A stretch of 64,000 nt of DNA, from contig JARWIR010000008.1 in the NCBI GenBank assembly GCA_029959085.1, forward strand, positions 9,362,001-9,426,000, given 5' to 3'. This DNA comes from Nemophila menziesii. Taxonomy: Eukaryota > Streptophyta > Magnoliopsida > Boraginales > Hydrophyllaceae. Positions 10,941 to 22,092 of the stretch are shown here, piece after piece. Below the pieces are notes generated by a model. It was not told the origin of the DNA. It saw nothing but the letters and a program-made list of their open reading frames with translations, and searched no databases. How positions within the stretch are numbered: the first letter of the stretch is position 1; each line of letters begins with the position of its first letter. Both the position numbers and the translations under genes were made by a program.

Positions 10941-11589
10941 CTATAATTCAAGAGAGTACCCATGTAATGGGCATATGCGTAATAAGGATTGAAAACGAGT
11001 CCATGCAACACCTACAGTTTCTCCTGGCTCTTGGCGAAAACTAACAATATCTAATTGCCCACTAAGTCGAACACTTTGAGGATAGTACTTGTCGAAAAAG
11101 GCTGTCTGAAGTTGATCCCAAGTCAAGATCGTGTTGTGTGGTTGTTGATCATACCACTCACTAGCTCCTCCGGTGAGGAAGAATGGAAATATATGAAAGT
11201 ACATTTGCTCTTGGGTTACTCCAAGGGTGACATATGCATCACAGATTGCATAAACTTGTACATAGCGCGAATAGGATCTTCACGAGCTGCACCACTATAC
11301 TGTCCAACAGTTGTAAACTGATTAATCATACCCGCGTCTGGTCTTAATCGAATTCCTTGAATTGCGGCAGGACGGAATCCTTGTGGTGGTATACGAAAAG
11401 TCTATAATTGTTTGGTTGGAAGATTTGCGGTCCATTATCTTGAAGTACTCCACCATTATTATTGAGTTGTTGTTGATCTTCGGGAGGAATTGGTATTTGG
11501 ACTCCTACCGGTGGAATTGGTAATACTGGTGGAATTATTGGAAGTCCGTTTTCATCCAACTGAAGCGCGGGATCATTCAATGCTGCCAT
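10941..11589 (-). pseudogene. gag: Element B Gag N-terminal part, frameshifted
   Basis: Gag starts at ATG 11589 (MAALNDPALQLDENGLP), 233 nt downstream of the PBS. A frame change near 11400 and another near 11200 interrupt it. The segment 11204-10941 has the Gag core words ASEWYDQQPHNTILTWDQLQ and FFDKYYPQS, followed by SFRQEPGETVGVAWTRF. A further break near 10930 separates it from the next segment. The match to plant retrotransposon Gag is by these words. Confidence 0.8.
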
Positions 11590-11821
11590 TGCTTCTTCCC
11601 TTTCCTTTGCTTTGCTTGAGCTTCTCTCTTTCGTTTGTTGTCTTCTCGAACTAGGCTTTCGGGATTATCAAGGATGATAAGATCTCCAAGCATATACCAA
11701 AACCTGTAAATCTGAGAAAGAAAGAACAACCCAAAGCGTAAAACTGAAAAATACAAATAAAACTAAACTAAAAACTAGCAACTAAAACACTTACGGCTAA
11801 CATCGTGGTCACACGCTCCCG

Positions 11822-11839
11822 TCCCCAGCAGTGGCGCCA
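11822..11839 (-). other. Element B primer binding site
   Basis: On the minus strand TGGCGCCACTGCTGGGGA, 6 nt after the 5' LTR. It resembles the complement of the 3' end of tRNA-Asp, the usual primer of Athila elements, with a few mismatches. Element C carries the same site with one change. Confidence 0.8.
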
Positions 11840-11845
11840 AAAACT

Positions 11846-13637
11846 TGGTGTCTCCTAGTGTGTTCTAAATAAACACACCTAACAAGGCAAGACACGTACC
11901 GCAAGTGTACGGGTCGTCCAAGTAATATCCGGTAAACGGGATTTCGATCTTAGGGACGGATTAGGTAAGACTAAGGTGCTATGCAATAAATGGAAATAGT
12001 TGCTTGAATAACAATTAAAAGTAAAAGAAATAGATTTTTGTTTGGTTTTTGTTTAAAGGACAAAAGTACAAATAAAGTAAATATTAAACTAAATTAAAAC
12101 TAATGCAAGAAAATATATATGAAGAGACGAAAAGATGAGAGATTAGTACCTGAGTCACGCTAGGTTTCACCAAAAAAAAACTTAATCAATGCTTCTTCTA
12201 AGGGACAAATTAGTAACTAGTAATAGTCGGGATTGTAGATTCTCCTAACCCCCGTCAGGGTGGACTTAGGAGTTATTCTCAGATGTTACAAACCCCGCCA
12301 GGGCGATCATAATCCACCTTCGAATGTCAGGTTCTCTACCTAATTGGCTATAAGATTAACTAAGTCCGTCAGGATCAATAATTTCTATCCTACGTTTATT
12401 ACCTATGTCTATAATTAAACCCCCCGTCAAGATGATCACTTCCCCACCAAAGTGAATAGCCTAATTACTCAAAACTACCCTTGATTCACGACGTCAATGA
12501 TAATGAAATTAACTTACGATAATAACGAATACTAAATTACTCAATTTGAATTAAATTATAAAAATCCCAAATCTGAAAACATCAATTAAATATATTAAGG
12601 TTCAACCCATATAGCGATTCTCATGAACTTAAGAAGTTTAGCTCATAACGGAAAATAAAACTAAAACAAATAAATTAAAAGACATAATGTTTAGCAGAAA
12701 GAAAATAAATAAAACCTAATGAAGAGGTTGGGTTTGGCTTTGAATTGGAGAAGATGACTCTTCCAGCTCTCAGCTTTCTTCCTCCCTGCTTGCTCTGACT
12801 TGAATCCTTAAATCTCTTTGATAATTATATTAAGTGTAGGTAAAAGAGGAGGCTAAGGGGTGTATTTATAGGTGGTAGGAAGCCCTAGGTCGAATTTACT
12901 TCGAGTGGAAGACAAGTCAAGAACTCTTTAATTCGTAACCCTAAAATCTAGGAAAGGTAAGTTTCTGCTGCTGATTTGTTTTGGTCTTATCTCTCTCATA
13001 CTTATCCGTTTGAGGCGTTCCAATAGTCAAAACCGCTTGTCTCGGAAAGCTCTTTCCAGTGGTGCATACAATTCGCCAAAATTCCAAGCCAATCTTAAGT
13101 TATAGACTCGTCTTTGAAACGTGGCTGGAATTTCAAATTCATATGGCAGCTTTATCTTTTCCTTCTTTGCATATATCCTTCCTTAATCTTCTTATTTCCA
13201 TGTAAATATCTTTCCTTTACTTCTTTGACTTGATTTGGTCTCTAATTAATTACCATATATCTTTTAAAGCTTCACATTAAATAAATAATTAAATCTCATA
13301 TGCTTTAAAAAATAATAAATCAATCATTCAAGACTAGAAATAGGAAAGTGCACTCTAAAATTAGAAACTCGACTCAAATACTTCCTAACACACTAAAAAT
13401 AAGCTAAGACTCTAATTCTCACTTCTCCACCTTGTATTGAAATTTAAGAACATACTAACTTTGCACTAAAAATAATCAAATTAACGCACAAAAGCTCTAA
13501 AAATGCAAATAGTCTAATTCCAAGTGGAGAAAGTGCAATGTGACAAAATATGCATAAAAGTCTAACTAATAAGTCAATAATTCACCTAAAATGATGTCTT
13601 CAGAGGGCTAATATTTAGAACAAATAGGGAGACATCA
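11846..13637 (-). repeat. Element B 5' LTR (1792 bp)
   Basis: Partner of 792-2581. TGATGTCTCC at the right end starts the LTR on the minus strand, and GGAGACACCA at the left end closes it. The TATA box TATAAATA is at 12870-12863 (minus), so U3 is to its right and R-U5 to its left. GCAAGTGTACGGGTCGTCC near 11900 is a word shared with the LTR fragment at 30619. Confidence 0.92.
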
Positions 13638-14570
13638 GATGTTCTCACTCAAACTAATTTTGATGCCTTGATGTGCATCCCCGAATAACCCAATAAAACC
13701 TTTCATGATGATTACATAACGAATTCCACTTTGCCGGTCCAAATCTTTTCAATCGTTTCATATATCTCTTTTCTTTTGATAGCTAGCTTATGACTCCCTT
13801 TTTAATGTGAGATATCATGCTACTTTTTTATTTTTTTTCATAACTTTTTCTTTTATTTATACCCCGGCAAAGGGTTACAATAATAAACTCATCATCAGTA
13901 ATAATATCACAATTACAATCAAATTCCCAATCCTAATGTTTCCCAATGATGAAACCCACCACCCCAAACTCATGCTCTAAAACAACTTATCTCAGGTTTT
14001 GCAATTCGAGTGCGGGTCATATGGATGAGTCCTATAAACTAAGGGGTATGACTTGTAATGTGGCTAATGAAAGACTTTAGAAAGGCTCAGAGGAGCTAAG
14101 ATGGATAATAATAATAATCAAATAAAAGGGTGAGAAAGCTAAAAGGCTTCAAATGGCTTCAATATGAAAGAACAACCTTATTCACTTTTCTAACTACCAT
14201 ATTTCGTAACTTTTCACAATTAGTTCATAGACAAGCGGGTTTTCAACTAATTTCAAACCTCACGTTCTACGCACCAATTAACTCTCCCTAAGTTCCAACT
14301 TGAAACTTCATACACATATCTTATTAATCTTCCCTATCTTTTACTTACTTTTCATACATGCATGCTAAACGTATTCGTGACCTCGTTCAGAAACATTCTC
14401 AATAGGTACATTCACCATATTCTATTTCAATTCTAACCCTAAAAATTTTAAATTTTATGAAAAAACAAAAAGAAAGATGAGGACAACGAATCCCCACCCC
14501 CAACTCAAAAGTGAGTCGTGTCCCCACGACTCGAAAAAGACTCTAAAAAAAATTTAAACTAAACTAAACT
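13638..14570 (-). other. Element A 3' noncoding region, right part
   Basis: Continuation of 289-791 on the other side of element B. It carries ACCCCGGCAAAGGGTTACA (about 13861-13879), the minus-strand G-rich tract at about 13947-13972, and a perfect hairpin GAGTCGTG/CACGACTC (14513-14532) followed on the minus strand by TTTTGAGTTGGGGGTGGGG. No ORF is supportable here. Confidence 0.7.
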
Positions 14571-14579
14571 AATGCATAT

Positions 14580-15052
14580 AAGCAATTAAGCAGAAGGATT
14601 AAAACGTGGTACGTTTCCATAAAGCATCCTTTTCCACTCCTCTTCTAAAGGAGAATCATTATCTATATCCAATTATTATATAATCTTGTTCATCACGTAG
14701 TCTACCCTTAGAATTTCAATCTAGCAGGAGTTGTAATTAGATGTTAATCTATCGACCTTTTTTATCAATGTAACTGCCCATGCTGGTGGTGTGGAGACAC
14801 TTTTTAATTTGTCATTAAGATTTGAAGATGAACCTTGATCTTGGATTGGTGTCTTTGATTTAGGATTAACTGGTACACTTATTCTCTTTGTCTTTCTTTG
14901 TAGTGGTTGTGATGTTTCCTCGAGCTTTGGCTTCTTTGCAATTGGCTAATCAAGATTGATGACCTTCTCTTTTGTAGCTCTGGCAAATTCTTGTTCTTCC
15001 CTAAGATTGAACACTTTCTCTTATAATCCATAACATCCGTTCTGTTAGTCAT
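14580..15052 (-). pseudogene. Element A third ORF, degenerate
   Basis: Begins at ATG 15052-15050 with MTNRTDVMDYKRKC and GKNKNLP, 273 nt downstream of a TATA box. This spacing and N-terminus nearly match element B's third ORF (268 nt). Further on KTPIQDQGSSS and PPAWAV are shared with B, but stops and frame changes follow, and the acidic tail is not readable. Conservation between two copies of different age suggests the ORF was once translated. The family is unknown to me. Confidence 0.5.
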
Positions 15053-15324
15053 CTTTGTTTAACCCACAACACAAGTTGCACCAAGTATGGAATAAAGTTA
15101 TGAACGATTGGTGTGGCTTGAGGTTGTTACTTGGATGAATGATGTTTAATAGTAGAAGAAGGAATTATTTACTCGTGTTGGAAGAAATCTTGGAAACTTG
15201 ATGATCATTGGTGTTTTGTGGTGTGTGTTATGGATTTAATGAAGAACATGTGTTTATTGAAGATGGAGGAAATATTTGATGTTGTTGTTGTGTTTGTTTG
15301 AAGGTTTAATCAAGTTTAAAGGTG

Positions 15325-15332
15325 TATTTATA
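15325..15332 (-). promoter_or_regulatory. Internal TATA box of element A
   Basis: TATAAATA on the minus strand between the GC-rich block and the third ORF, matching elements B and C in position. Promoter function is inferred. Confidence 0.4.
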
Positions 15333-15432
15333 GGGTTTGGGTCTGAAAATTTCATGTTAAGAAGATTGGAAGAGGCTAGGTTTAACTCTTGTAAGGTAAG
15401 AATCCTAAAAGGAATCAGTTTCCTCTTCAAAC

Positions 15433-15850
15433 CGCCTCCGTGCGGTGTACTAGAATGATCATGCAGTGTACCGCAGGTGATGTCATGCACCCATGACACG
15501 GGTCTTCGCGATAAAAAAACGGTCTTGGAACATGTGGCTCGACATTGACCTTGATTTGTTGACCGTTGTAACGGTTTTCTTGATGGCGCGGTGCACCGGA
15601 CGGGTCATGCGGCAATTTTGAGGATACGGTTTCCTATGCTTACTCTCGACCACGAACCCAATTCACGCACCGTTGTGACGGTTTTATACCATGTGGTGTA
15701 CTGCAGAGCTCATGCGGTATACCGCACAAATTCTCTGGATGAAACTGTGGCACTGTGTTGTGCATGTGTCGACACGCTTGTGTGGGGTGCGTTGAACCGT
15801 AGCTAGGATGTGGTGTACCACACCAAGCTACTGGTGTGCATAAAATTTCC
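15433..15850. repeat. GC-rich palindromic block, element A
   Basis: Spaced copies of GTGCGGTGTAC, GCGGTATACCGC (a perfect 12-bp palindrome at 15714-15725) and GTGGTGTACCACAC. The motif family differs from element B's CCGG words but has the same type and position. Overlapping open frames here are by-products of base composition. Confidence 0.65.
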
Positions 15851-16051
15851 TTCTTTTTGACCCCAAACTCATTTACTGCACATTAGCATACTACCTTTCT
15901 CTCCTATTAGCTTGTAAACACATTAAAAGTATACAGTAACTTAAGATTATACACTACAAAACATAAAACTAACTAAAAAAAATTTAAACAAGGGATGTAT
16001 CCCAAGAGAACTTTTGTTTAACGTCTTTCAAAGTTAAATATGTACCTCGGG

Positions 16052-17305
16052 TTAAGCGTGTTCTTGGAGATGTATCGTCTGCTCTCTTCCGAAATCCTCA
16101 CTGTCATGGTATAATCTTAAGCGATGATCATTCACCATGAAGATCCTTTGCTCGGTTGGATGTTCAATTTCAATTGTGCCATGAGGTGGGACTTTCGTAA
16201 CAACATATGGTCCTCCCCAACGGGATTTTAGCTTACCCAGGTAGTTCGAGAATCTTGAATTGTGTAGGAGCACTTTATGTCCTCTCTCGAACCTCTTTGG
16301 ACGAATCCGATTATCATGCCATCTTTTTTTTTTCTCCTTGAGAGACGTGAATTATCATAGGCATGAAAACAAAAATCATCTAATTCATTCAACTGCGTCA
16401 TCCTCCTCTTCCCTGCCAACTCTACATTTAGATTTAGATCTTTACTAGTCCAAAAAGCACGGGATTCAATCTCGATAGGAAGATGACAAGCTTTGTCGTA
16501 GACTAGGCGGAATGGAGATGCCCCAGCTGGTGTTTTGAATGCTATTCTGTAAGCCCAGAGAGCATCATCTAGTTTTAATAACCAGTACTTCCTTGTTTCG
16601 TTCACGGTCTTTTCTAGGATAGATTTGATTTTTCGGTTAGAGACCTCAGCTTGACTGTTAGTTTGGGGATGATAACCAGTTGAAGTGCGGTGTCTCACCC
16701 CCAACTTATGAAGGGCAACTTTCAATTGAAAGTTTATAAAGTGGGTACCTTTATCGTTAATGAGAACACGTGGCGTACCATGTCTTGAACATATATTTGA
16801 TTTAAGGAACAAAATGTTTGTCTTGGAACCGTTCTTTGATGTTGCCACTTCTTCTATCCACTTTGATACATAATCTACTGCTAGCAAAATATAAATATTA
16901 ACATGGGAAGAGATGAAAGGTCCCATGAAATTTATACCCCATACATCAAAGATTTCTACTTCTAAAACATTGTTGAGTGGCATCTCGTCTCTTTTTGATA
17001 TGTTGCTAGTGAATTGGCATCTTTGACAAGTCTGGACGAACTGATGACAATCTTAGGGTGTGCCAATAGAATCTGGATTGAAGAATTATAGATGCAGTTC
17101 TATCGCCCTCGAAGTAGCCACCACATGGTGAACCATGGCAGCTTGCAATGATTTTCCTTGTTTCTCCCTCACGGACGCATCTTCTAATAACTTGGTCACT
17201 GCAAACTTTGAAGTGGTAGGGCTCATCCCAAAATAATTGTCTTGCTCTATGGCTTAACCTCTTTTGCTGTTGTGGACTGAAATCCATAGGGAATACACCA
17301 CTCAC
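16052..17305 (-). pseudogene. pol: Element A integrase region, frameshifted
   Basis: Read in three pieces (17305-17006, 16983-16228, 16273-16052). Seen: CHGSPCGGYFEGDRTAS, in which the second zinc His is replaced by Tyr; [15 protein letters not shown], in which the first catalytic Asp is Asn; then LINDKGTHF, with the Asp kept, and QAEVSNRK, with the Glu kept. The C-terminal GGPYVVTKVPPHGTIEIEHP leads to the stop at 16052. Loss of the first catalytic Asp and the zinc His, plus frame breaks, mark a dead gene. The conserved downstream word GACGTTAAACAAAAG follows the stop. Confidence 0.85.
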
Positions 17306-17519
17306 TATGAGGTTAATTATATCTTACCAAGGAACAAACACATCTTTAATAGTAAAAAGTTGCTCATCAGGGAATACCTCTTTGACCAATTCAGGTTCCG
17401 TGTTGACAGATCCTTCGAGCCTAGTTTAATGATCAGCTACTTGGTTCTCACACCCTTTTTGGTCTCGAATATCTATATCAAATTCGTGTAGCAATAGTAC
17501 TTATTTAATAAGACGTGCC

Positions 17520-18855
17520 TTAGCCCTTTTTCTTCATAACATACTTTATTACTGAATGATTCGTGTATGCAAAAGTTTTCATCCCAAGCAAGTAGAAATG
17601 AAACTTATCAAAAGCATATACTCCAGTTAATAACTCTTTCTCCGTTACTGTACAGTTCAATTGGGCAGCTGTGAAGGTCTTACTTGCATGATATCTCGTG
17701 TGAAATATATTCTCCTTTCTTTGTCCTAGCACAACACCCATTGCGTGATCACTTGCATCGCAAATAATTTCGAACGGAGCGTTCCAATATGGAGGTATAG
17801 AAATTGGTATGGAGATGAGGTTCTCTTTAATCGTAAAAAACGCTTCAACCGTTTGGCAATCTTCGAGAAATCTTTAATAAATCTTCTATAAAATCCTGCG
17901 TGACCCAAGAAAAGTCTAACACTTTTTACAGAAACCAGAGGTGGTAAGGTTTTTATAATTTCAATCTTAGCATGATCAACCTCCATTACTGCACTTGAAA
18001 CTTTATGTCCCAGCACAATTCCTTCTCGAACCATGGAGTGACACTTTTCCCAGTTAAGAACAAGATCTGTTTCTTTATATCGTAGAAGTACCTTTTCAAG
18101 ATTGTTGACTCATCAAAACTATCTCCAAAATACCAAAAATTCATCCATGAAAACTTCTAAGTATTTATCAATCATGTCCCAAAATATAGCCATATACACC
18201 TCTGGACGTGGCAGGTGCATTGCATAATCCAAACTACATCCTTCTATAAGCAAACGTGCCAAACGGACAAGTGAAAGTTGTCTTGTGTTGATCAGCCGTA
18301 TCTATACAAATCTAATTATAGCCTGAATATCCGTCAAGGAAGCAGTAATACTCTTTTCCTGCAAGCTTGTCTAACATTTTATCGATGAACAGTAAAGTAA
18401 AGTGATTTTTCTTCGGGGCTTTGTTGAGCTTACGGTAATCCATGCACACTCCACCCCACAACTGTTCTTGATGGAATGGCTTTGTTTTTATCATTACGGA
18501 TGGTAGTAATACCTACTTTCTTTGGAACATATTGCACTGGACTAACCCATTCACTACTCGAAATTGGGAAGATAATACCCACATCTAATAACTTGATCAC
18601 TTCTTTTCTTACCACATACTTCATTGCTGGCATAAGTCTTCTTAGCCCCTCTATAGAACGCCCTCTTTCATCTTCAAGAATGATTTTGTGTTGGAAAATG
18701 GTAGGACTAATCCCCTTTATATCGGCTATAGTCCACCCAATTGCCTTTTTATTAGCTCGAAGCACACGCAGTAGCTTATCTTCTTGAGGACCTGAAAGGT
18801 TAGCAGAAATAATAACAGGCAAAGTTTTGTTAAAACCTAAATACGCATAACGCAA
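17520..18855 (-). pseudogene. pol: Element A reverse transcriptase and RNase H, degenerate
   Basis: Starts with MRYAYLGFNKTLPVIISANLS and the RT entry motif FQHKIILED. CMDYRKLNKAPKKNHF and YCFLDGYSGYN are readable. Near 18140-18150 the catalytic box reads FMDE, with the second Asp replaced by Glu. After several breaks, GHKVSSAVMEVDHAKI and LFLGHAGFYRRFIKDFSKI (18034-17726) and the RNase H piece MGVVLGQRKENIFHTRYHAS with TEKELL (17741-17520) follow. This is non-functional. Confidence 0.85.
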
Positions 18856-19107
18856 ATGAGCTGGAAGCTATTCATCCTCAAGAACAAGAAGACATATTAT
18901 AGATGGTTTCTTCATTGGTTCGATGTCTGATACCTCTTGGAGTTGTTCACAAATTCTTTATTGGTCTACCATCATCTGAATCAAGAGCAGCAACTTCTTT
19001 AGCTAAATCGTCATATATATCTGGGGATTCAAGTGCTAAGGCTGCTGTCAGAGTGTCATTAAAGCTTTACTCATTGAAACCTTCTTTTGTATTTTTGCTC
19101 ATGACAT

Positions 19108-19597
19108 CTATTTAAAGAATTTATATTTCGTATCTGGATATTTCATAGCCTTAATCACATTATATCGCACATATTCGTCTTGGACCCTCATGATCAATTC
19201 ACCATTCTCAACATCTATTAATGTACGCCCCGTGGCTAAGAATGGTCTACCCAAGATGACGGTGACATTCTTATTTGCGTCGTAGTCAAGAATAATAAAA
19301 TCACAAGGAAATATAAAACTACCAGCTTTAACTAAAACATCTTCAATTTTACATACTGGTTGGAAGAGGAAGCGATCTGCCATTTGTAATACCACTGAAG
19401 TAGGTACCGCCTCTCCTATGTTGAGCTTCTCGAACAGGGACTTTTGGCATGATATTGATACTCGCGCCTAAATCACATATTTCTTTCCCGGACCATCTTT
19501 TGCCAATGGCAATAGGAATTGTGAAACTTCCAGGATCTTGTAGCTTTGGTGGAAACTTGCTTGGACATATAGCACTACACTCCTCAGGTAAACTCAT
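19108..19597 (-). pseudogene. Element A aspartic protease region, one frameshift
   Basis: Two overlapping frames. The first (19597-19349) has LPEECSAICPSKFPPKLQDP and the active-site motif ICDLGASINIMPK. A shift near 19440 moves to the second (19395-19108) with VLQMADR, EDVLVKAGSFIFPCDF, VILGRPFLATGRTLIDVENG and a C-terminal NVIKAMKYP. Apart from the shift all key residues are kept. Confidence 0.82.
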
Positions 19598-19734
19598 TAA
19601 TTCCTCAGTTCTAAGCTTTGTTTGTTAGAGAGAATGTCCTTCATAAATTTTAGATATTTTGGAATTCTTTTGAGAGCTTCTACAAACGGTATGGTGATAT
19701 CTAATTTTCTCACCATGTCGAGGAACTTCTTGAA

Positions 19735-20444
19735 TTATTTTTCATTGTTATTGTTTTTTACACGTGATGGGAATGGTGGAGGAGGACTTGTGTTGTTTAC
19801 AATTAAGTTATTCTTCTTTTCTTGTGTCTTCTCTGTAGGGACGCTCTTTGGTTCAATTACATCTTCGATTTTGTCTTCAACTGTTTCTTCAACCACCTCT
19901 TCAGGAATAGGGTTTGGTTCTTTTGGTTGTTTTGTTTCTTCCGCTCTTGGTGGGGGTAATTGCTTTCCACTTCTTAATTCAACCGCATGACAAGCATCAT
20001 CTTGAGGAATTACCATATCACTTGGAAGTTTCCCTTTTGGCCTCATTTGTATTGCGCTAGCAATTTGTTATAGTGTCTTTCCGAGCTCTTTAATGACACT
20101 CTCTTGTTCTTGAAATATTTGTTGACACACCTCTATATTTCCTTTAAAGCATCCATGAATTTATCTAGATTTCGGTCCAAACTTGAAGGTTGTCATGAAA
20201 GTTAATCATATATAGCTTGTTGCGTTGAATACGAATTCTAATATGGATCTTGATAATAATCTTCATACTTTGGAACTTGTTGATAGATTGGTTGTGGTTG
20301 AGCTTGATAATAATGTTGAGGTTGCGTCTGATAATAGTTACCTTGATTTTCAACCCAATTCTGATTCTGTGGGGAATAGTAGTTAGCGTGACTTCCTTGA
20401 GGATGAAAATAACCATTCGAGTAATGGTTTATTTGATGAGATAC
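19735..20444 (-). pseudogene. gag: Element A Gag C-terminal part, left of element C
   Basis: In mixed frames: Gln/Asn/Tyr-rich sequence at 20440-20210 (words such as YYSPQNQNWVENQ), then VELRSGKQLPPPR and a Glu/Pro-rich stretch ending PPPPFPSRVK (20046-19735). Element C interrupts at 20444; the preceding part of Gag lies at 28561-29402. Confidence 0.7.
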
Positions 20445-21939
20445 TGATGTCTCCTCATTTTTGATAGATTTATATTAGGATGAGACATCATTTTTAGTGA
20501 TTTAGAAGTCATTATAGTCGATTTTCTTGAGAAATAGTGCACTTTCCTATTTTGAGTCTTGATTTAGTAAAATAATATTTTTAGAGCATATTGGGTTTAA
20601 TTATTTATTTAGTGTGAAGCTTTAAAGATAATTATGGAGATTAATTAGATTCCAAGTCAAAGACTACAAGATATGGAAAGAGATAGACATGGTAATTGGA
20701 GATAAGGAAATAAAAGCTAAAAACATGGAAAAGGAAAAGCTGCCTTAATCCTGAATTTCTGCACCTACGACCACAAATCAGCTTATATCTCAAGAACGGT
20801 GAGGAATATAGAGAAACGGTCAAGAGAAAAGTCGAAGATCTTTCCGAGACGATGAATTTGGTGTACTCATACGCGTCAAACGGATGATTATTGAAGCTTC
20901 TAGGACCAAAAGAAAAACGGGCCTGATTGCATGTTTTTAGGGTTACGAATTTGAGTTGGGCTTGGAATCCACTACTTACTTCTCCTTCAAGAAAACGAAT
21001 TAGGTCTTCCTAAACACCTATAAATACACCCTTAAACCATTGTAAACATGTCCTTGCTCAGTTTCAAGCTTAGGCTTAGTCCTTACTTGTATTTTCTCAC
21101 TTTTAAACAATAGCTTAGTCCTTTAGTTAGATATTCATCCTTAGAATCAAGTTATTCATTCAAGAAGCAAGTTGACCTGTAGAGGAAGACAAGAAGAAGA
21201 AGATTGGAGACTGACAACTCCTCTTCTACATCTCACCTTCTCTATATTTAGAGTAATTAGCTATAGATCTATTCTCAACCATATTTCTAAGCTTTTATTC
21301 TGTAAGTTTACTTTTAATTGTTGGATTATTATTTTGTCTTTAAATACTATTTGTTATTTTAATTGATTAAGCTTGGCGTATATTGTTATTATGTGTTTTG
21401 ACTTATTTCCCTAGATCTGATCAATCTTAGGATTAATCTTAGTTATTGACAACACCACATAATCGTCTAGTTTAACTAGATAGCCATTAAGGTTTAATTT
21501 AATCACCAATCATTACTTAGGAATCCCTAGTAGTGGAGAGGTTGCTCCTAAGCCTAGAAAAGTCTAGGTAGAATTTAGAATCCTGGTTAATATATAATGC
21601 TTAATGTGACAGGTTAGAATAACAATTTAGTAATAGACTCATAATATTAATCCTAATTTATTTGACTTACTTCCATATTTATTTATTTGTATTATTTATT
21701 TATTCGCATTAGATAGTTATTCATCTTTTTATATTTTTATCTAAAACATCTAAATTCATCTACGCTTGTTAAATATAAGTAGATCTAACGGATTAAATCC
21801 ATGTGAACGAACTTGACTTATCATTAAAACTTGCAAACGATCTGTGATACTTGCAGTGAGTTCCGTGGTTCTCAAGGGTGTGTGCTCTTTAGTATTATCT
21901 TTATTTATCTATTATTTTATCACACCTTTGCCCCCACCA
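20445..21939 (+). repeat. Element C 5' LTR
   Basis: Starts TGATGTCTCCTC and ends CACCTTTGCCCCCACCA. TATAAATA at 21019-21026 lies about 575 bp in, giving a long U3 and a roughly 900-bp R-U5. It is nearly identical to 27061-28555. It shares GCAAGTATCACAG (on the minus strand) with element A's 5' LTR. Confidence 0.95.
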
Positions 21940-21945
21940 AGTTTT

Positions 21946-21963
21946 TGGCGCCGCTGCTGGGGA
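21946..21963 (+). other. Element C primer binding site
   Basis: TGGCGCCGCTGCTGGGGA, 6 nt after the LTR, close to the complement of the tRNA-Asp 3' end, as in Athila elements. Confidence 0.85.
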
Positions 21964-22092
21964 TTTATCTTTAAGTTAAATCTATTTTGTGTTTATTTAG
22001 TGTAGAGGTTTTTATTTGTTTTCAGTTTTGCGCGTTTTCTTTTTAGTCTCTTCTCAGGTTTATTAGGTATAGAGAATTATTACGCAAAAAAT

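Larger units (their letters stand above)
792..13637 (-). mobile_element. Element B: complete but defective Athila-lineage element
   Basis: A 12.8-kb Ty3/gypsy element on the minus strand with LTRs at 11846-13637 (5') and 792-2581 (3'), a PBS, gag-pro-pol, a third ORF and a PPT. The LTR ends are TGATGTCTCC and GGAGACACCA, a short inverted repeat. It is flanked by GATGC (787-791) and GATGT (13638-13642), a 5-bp target duplication with one mismatch. The flanks join into the same motif seen uninterrupted at about 3035-3060, which shows it landed in element A's 3' region. By eye the LTRs differ at roughly 5% of sites, more than element C's. Several frameshifts and a MITE in integrase make it non-functional. 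Confidence 0.93.
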
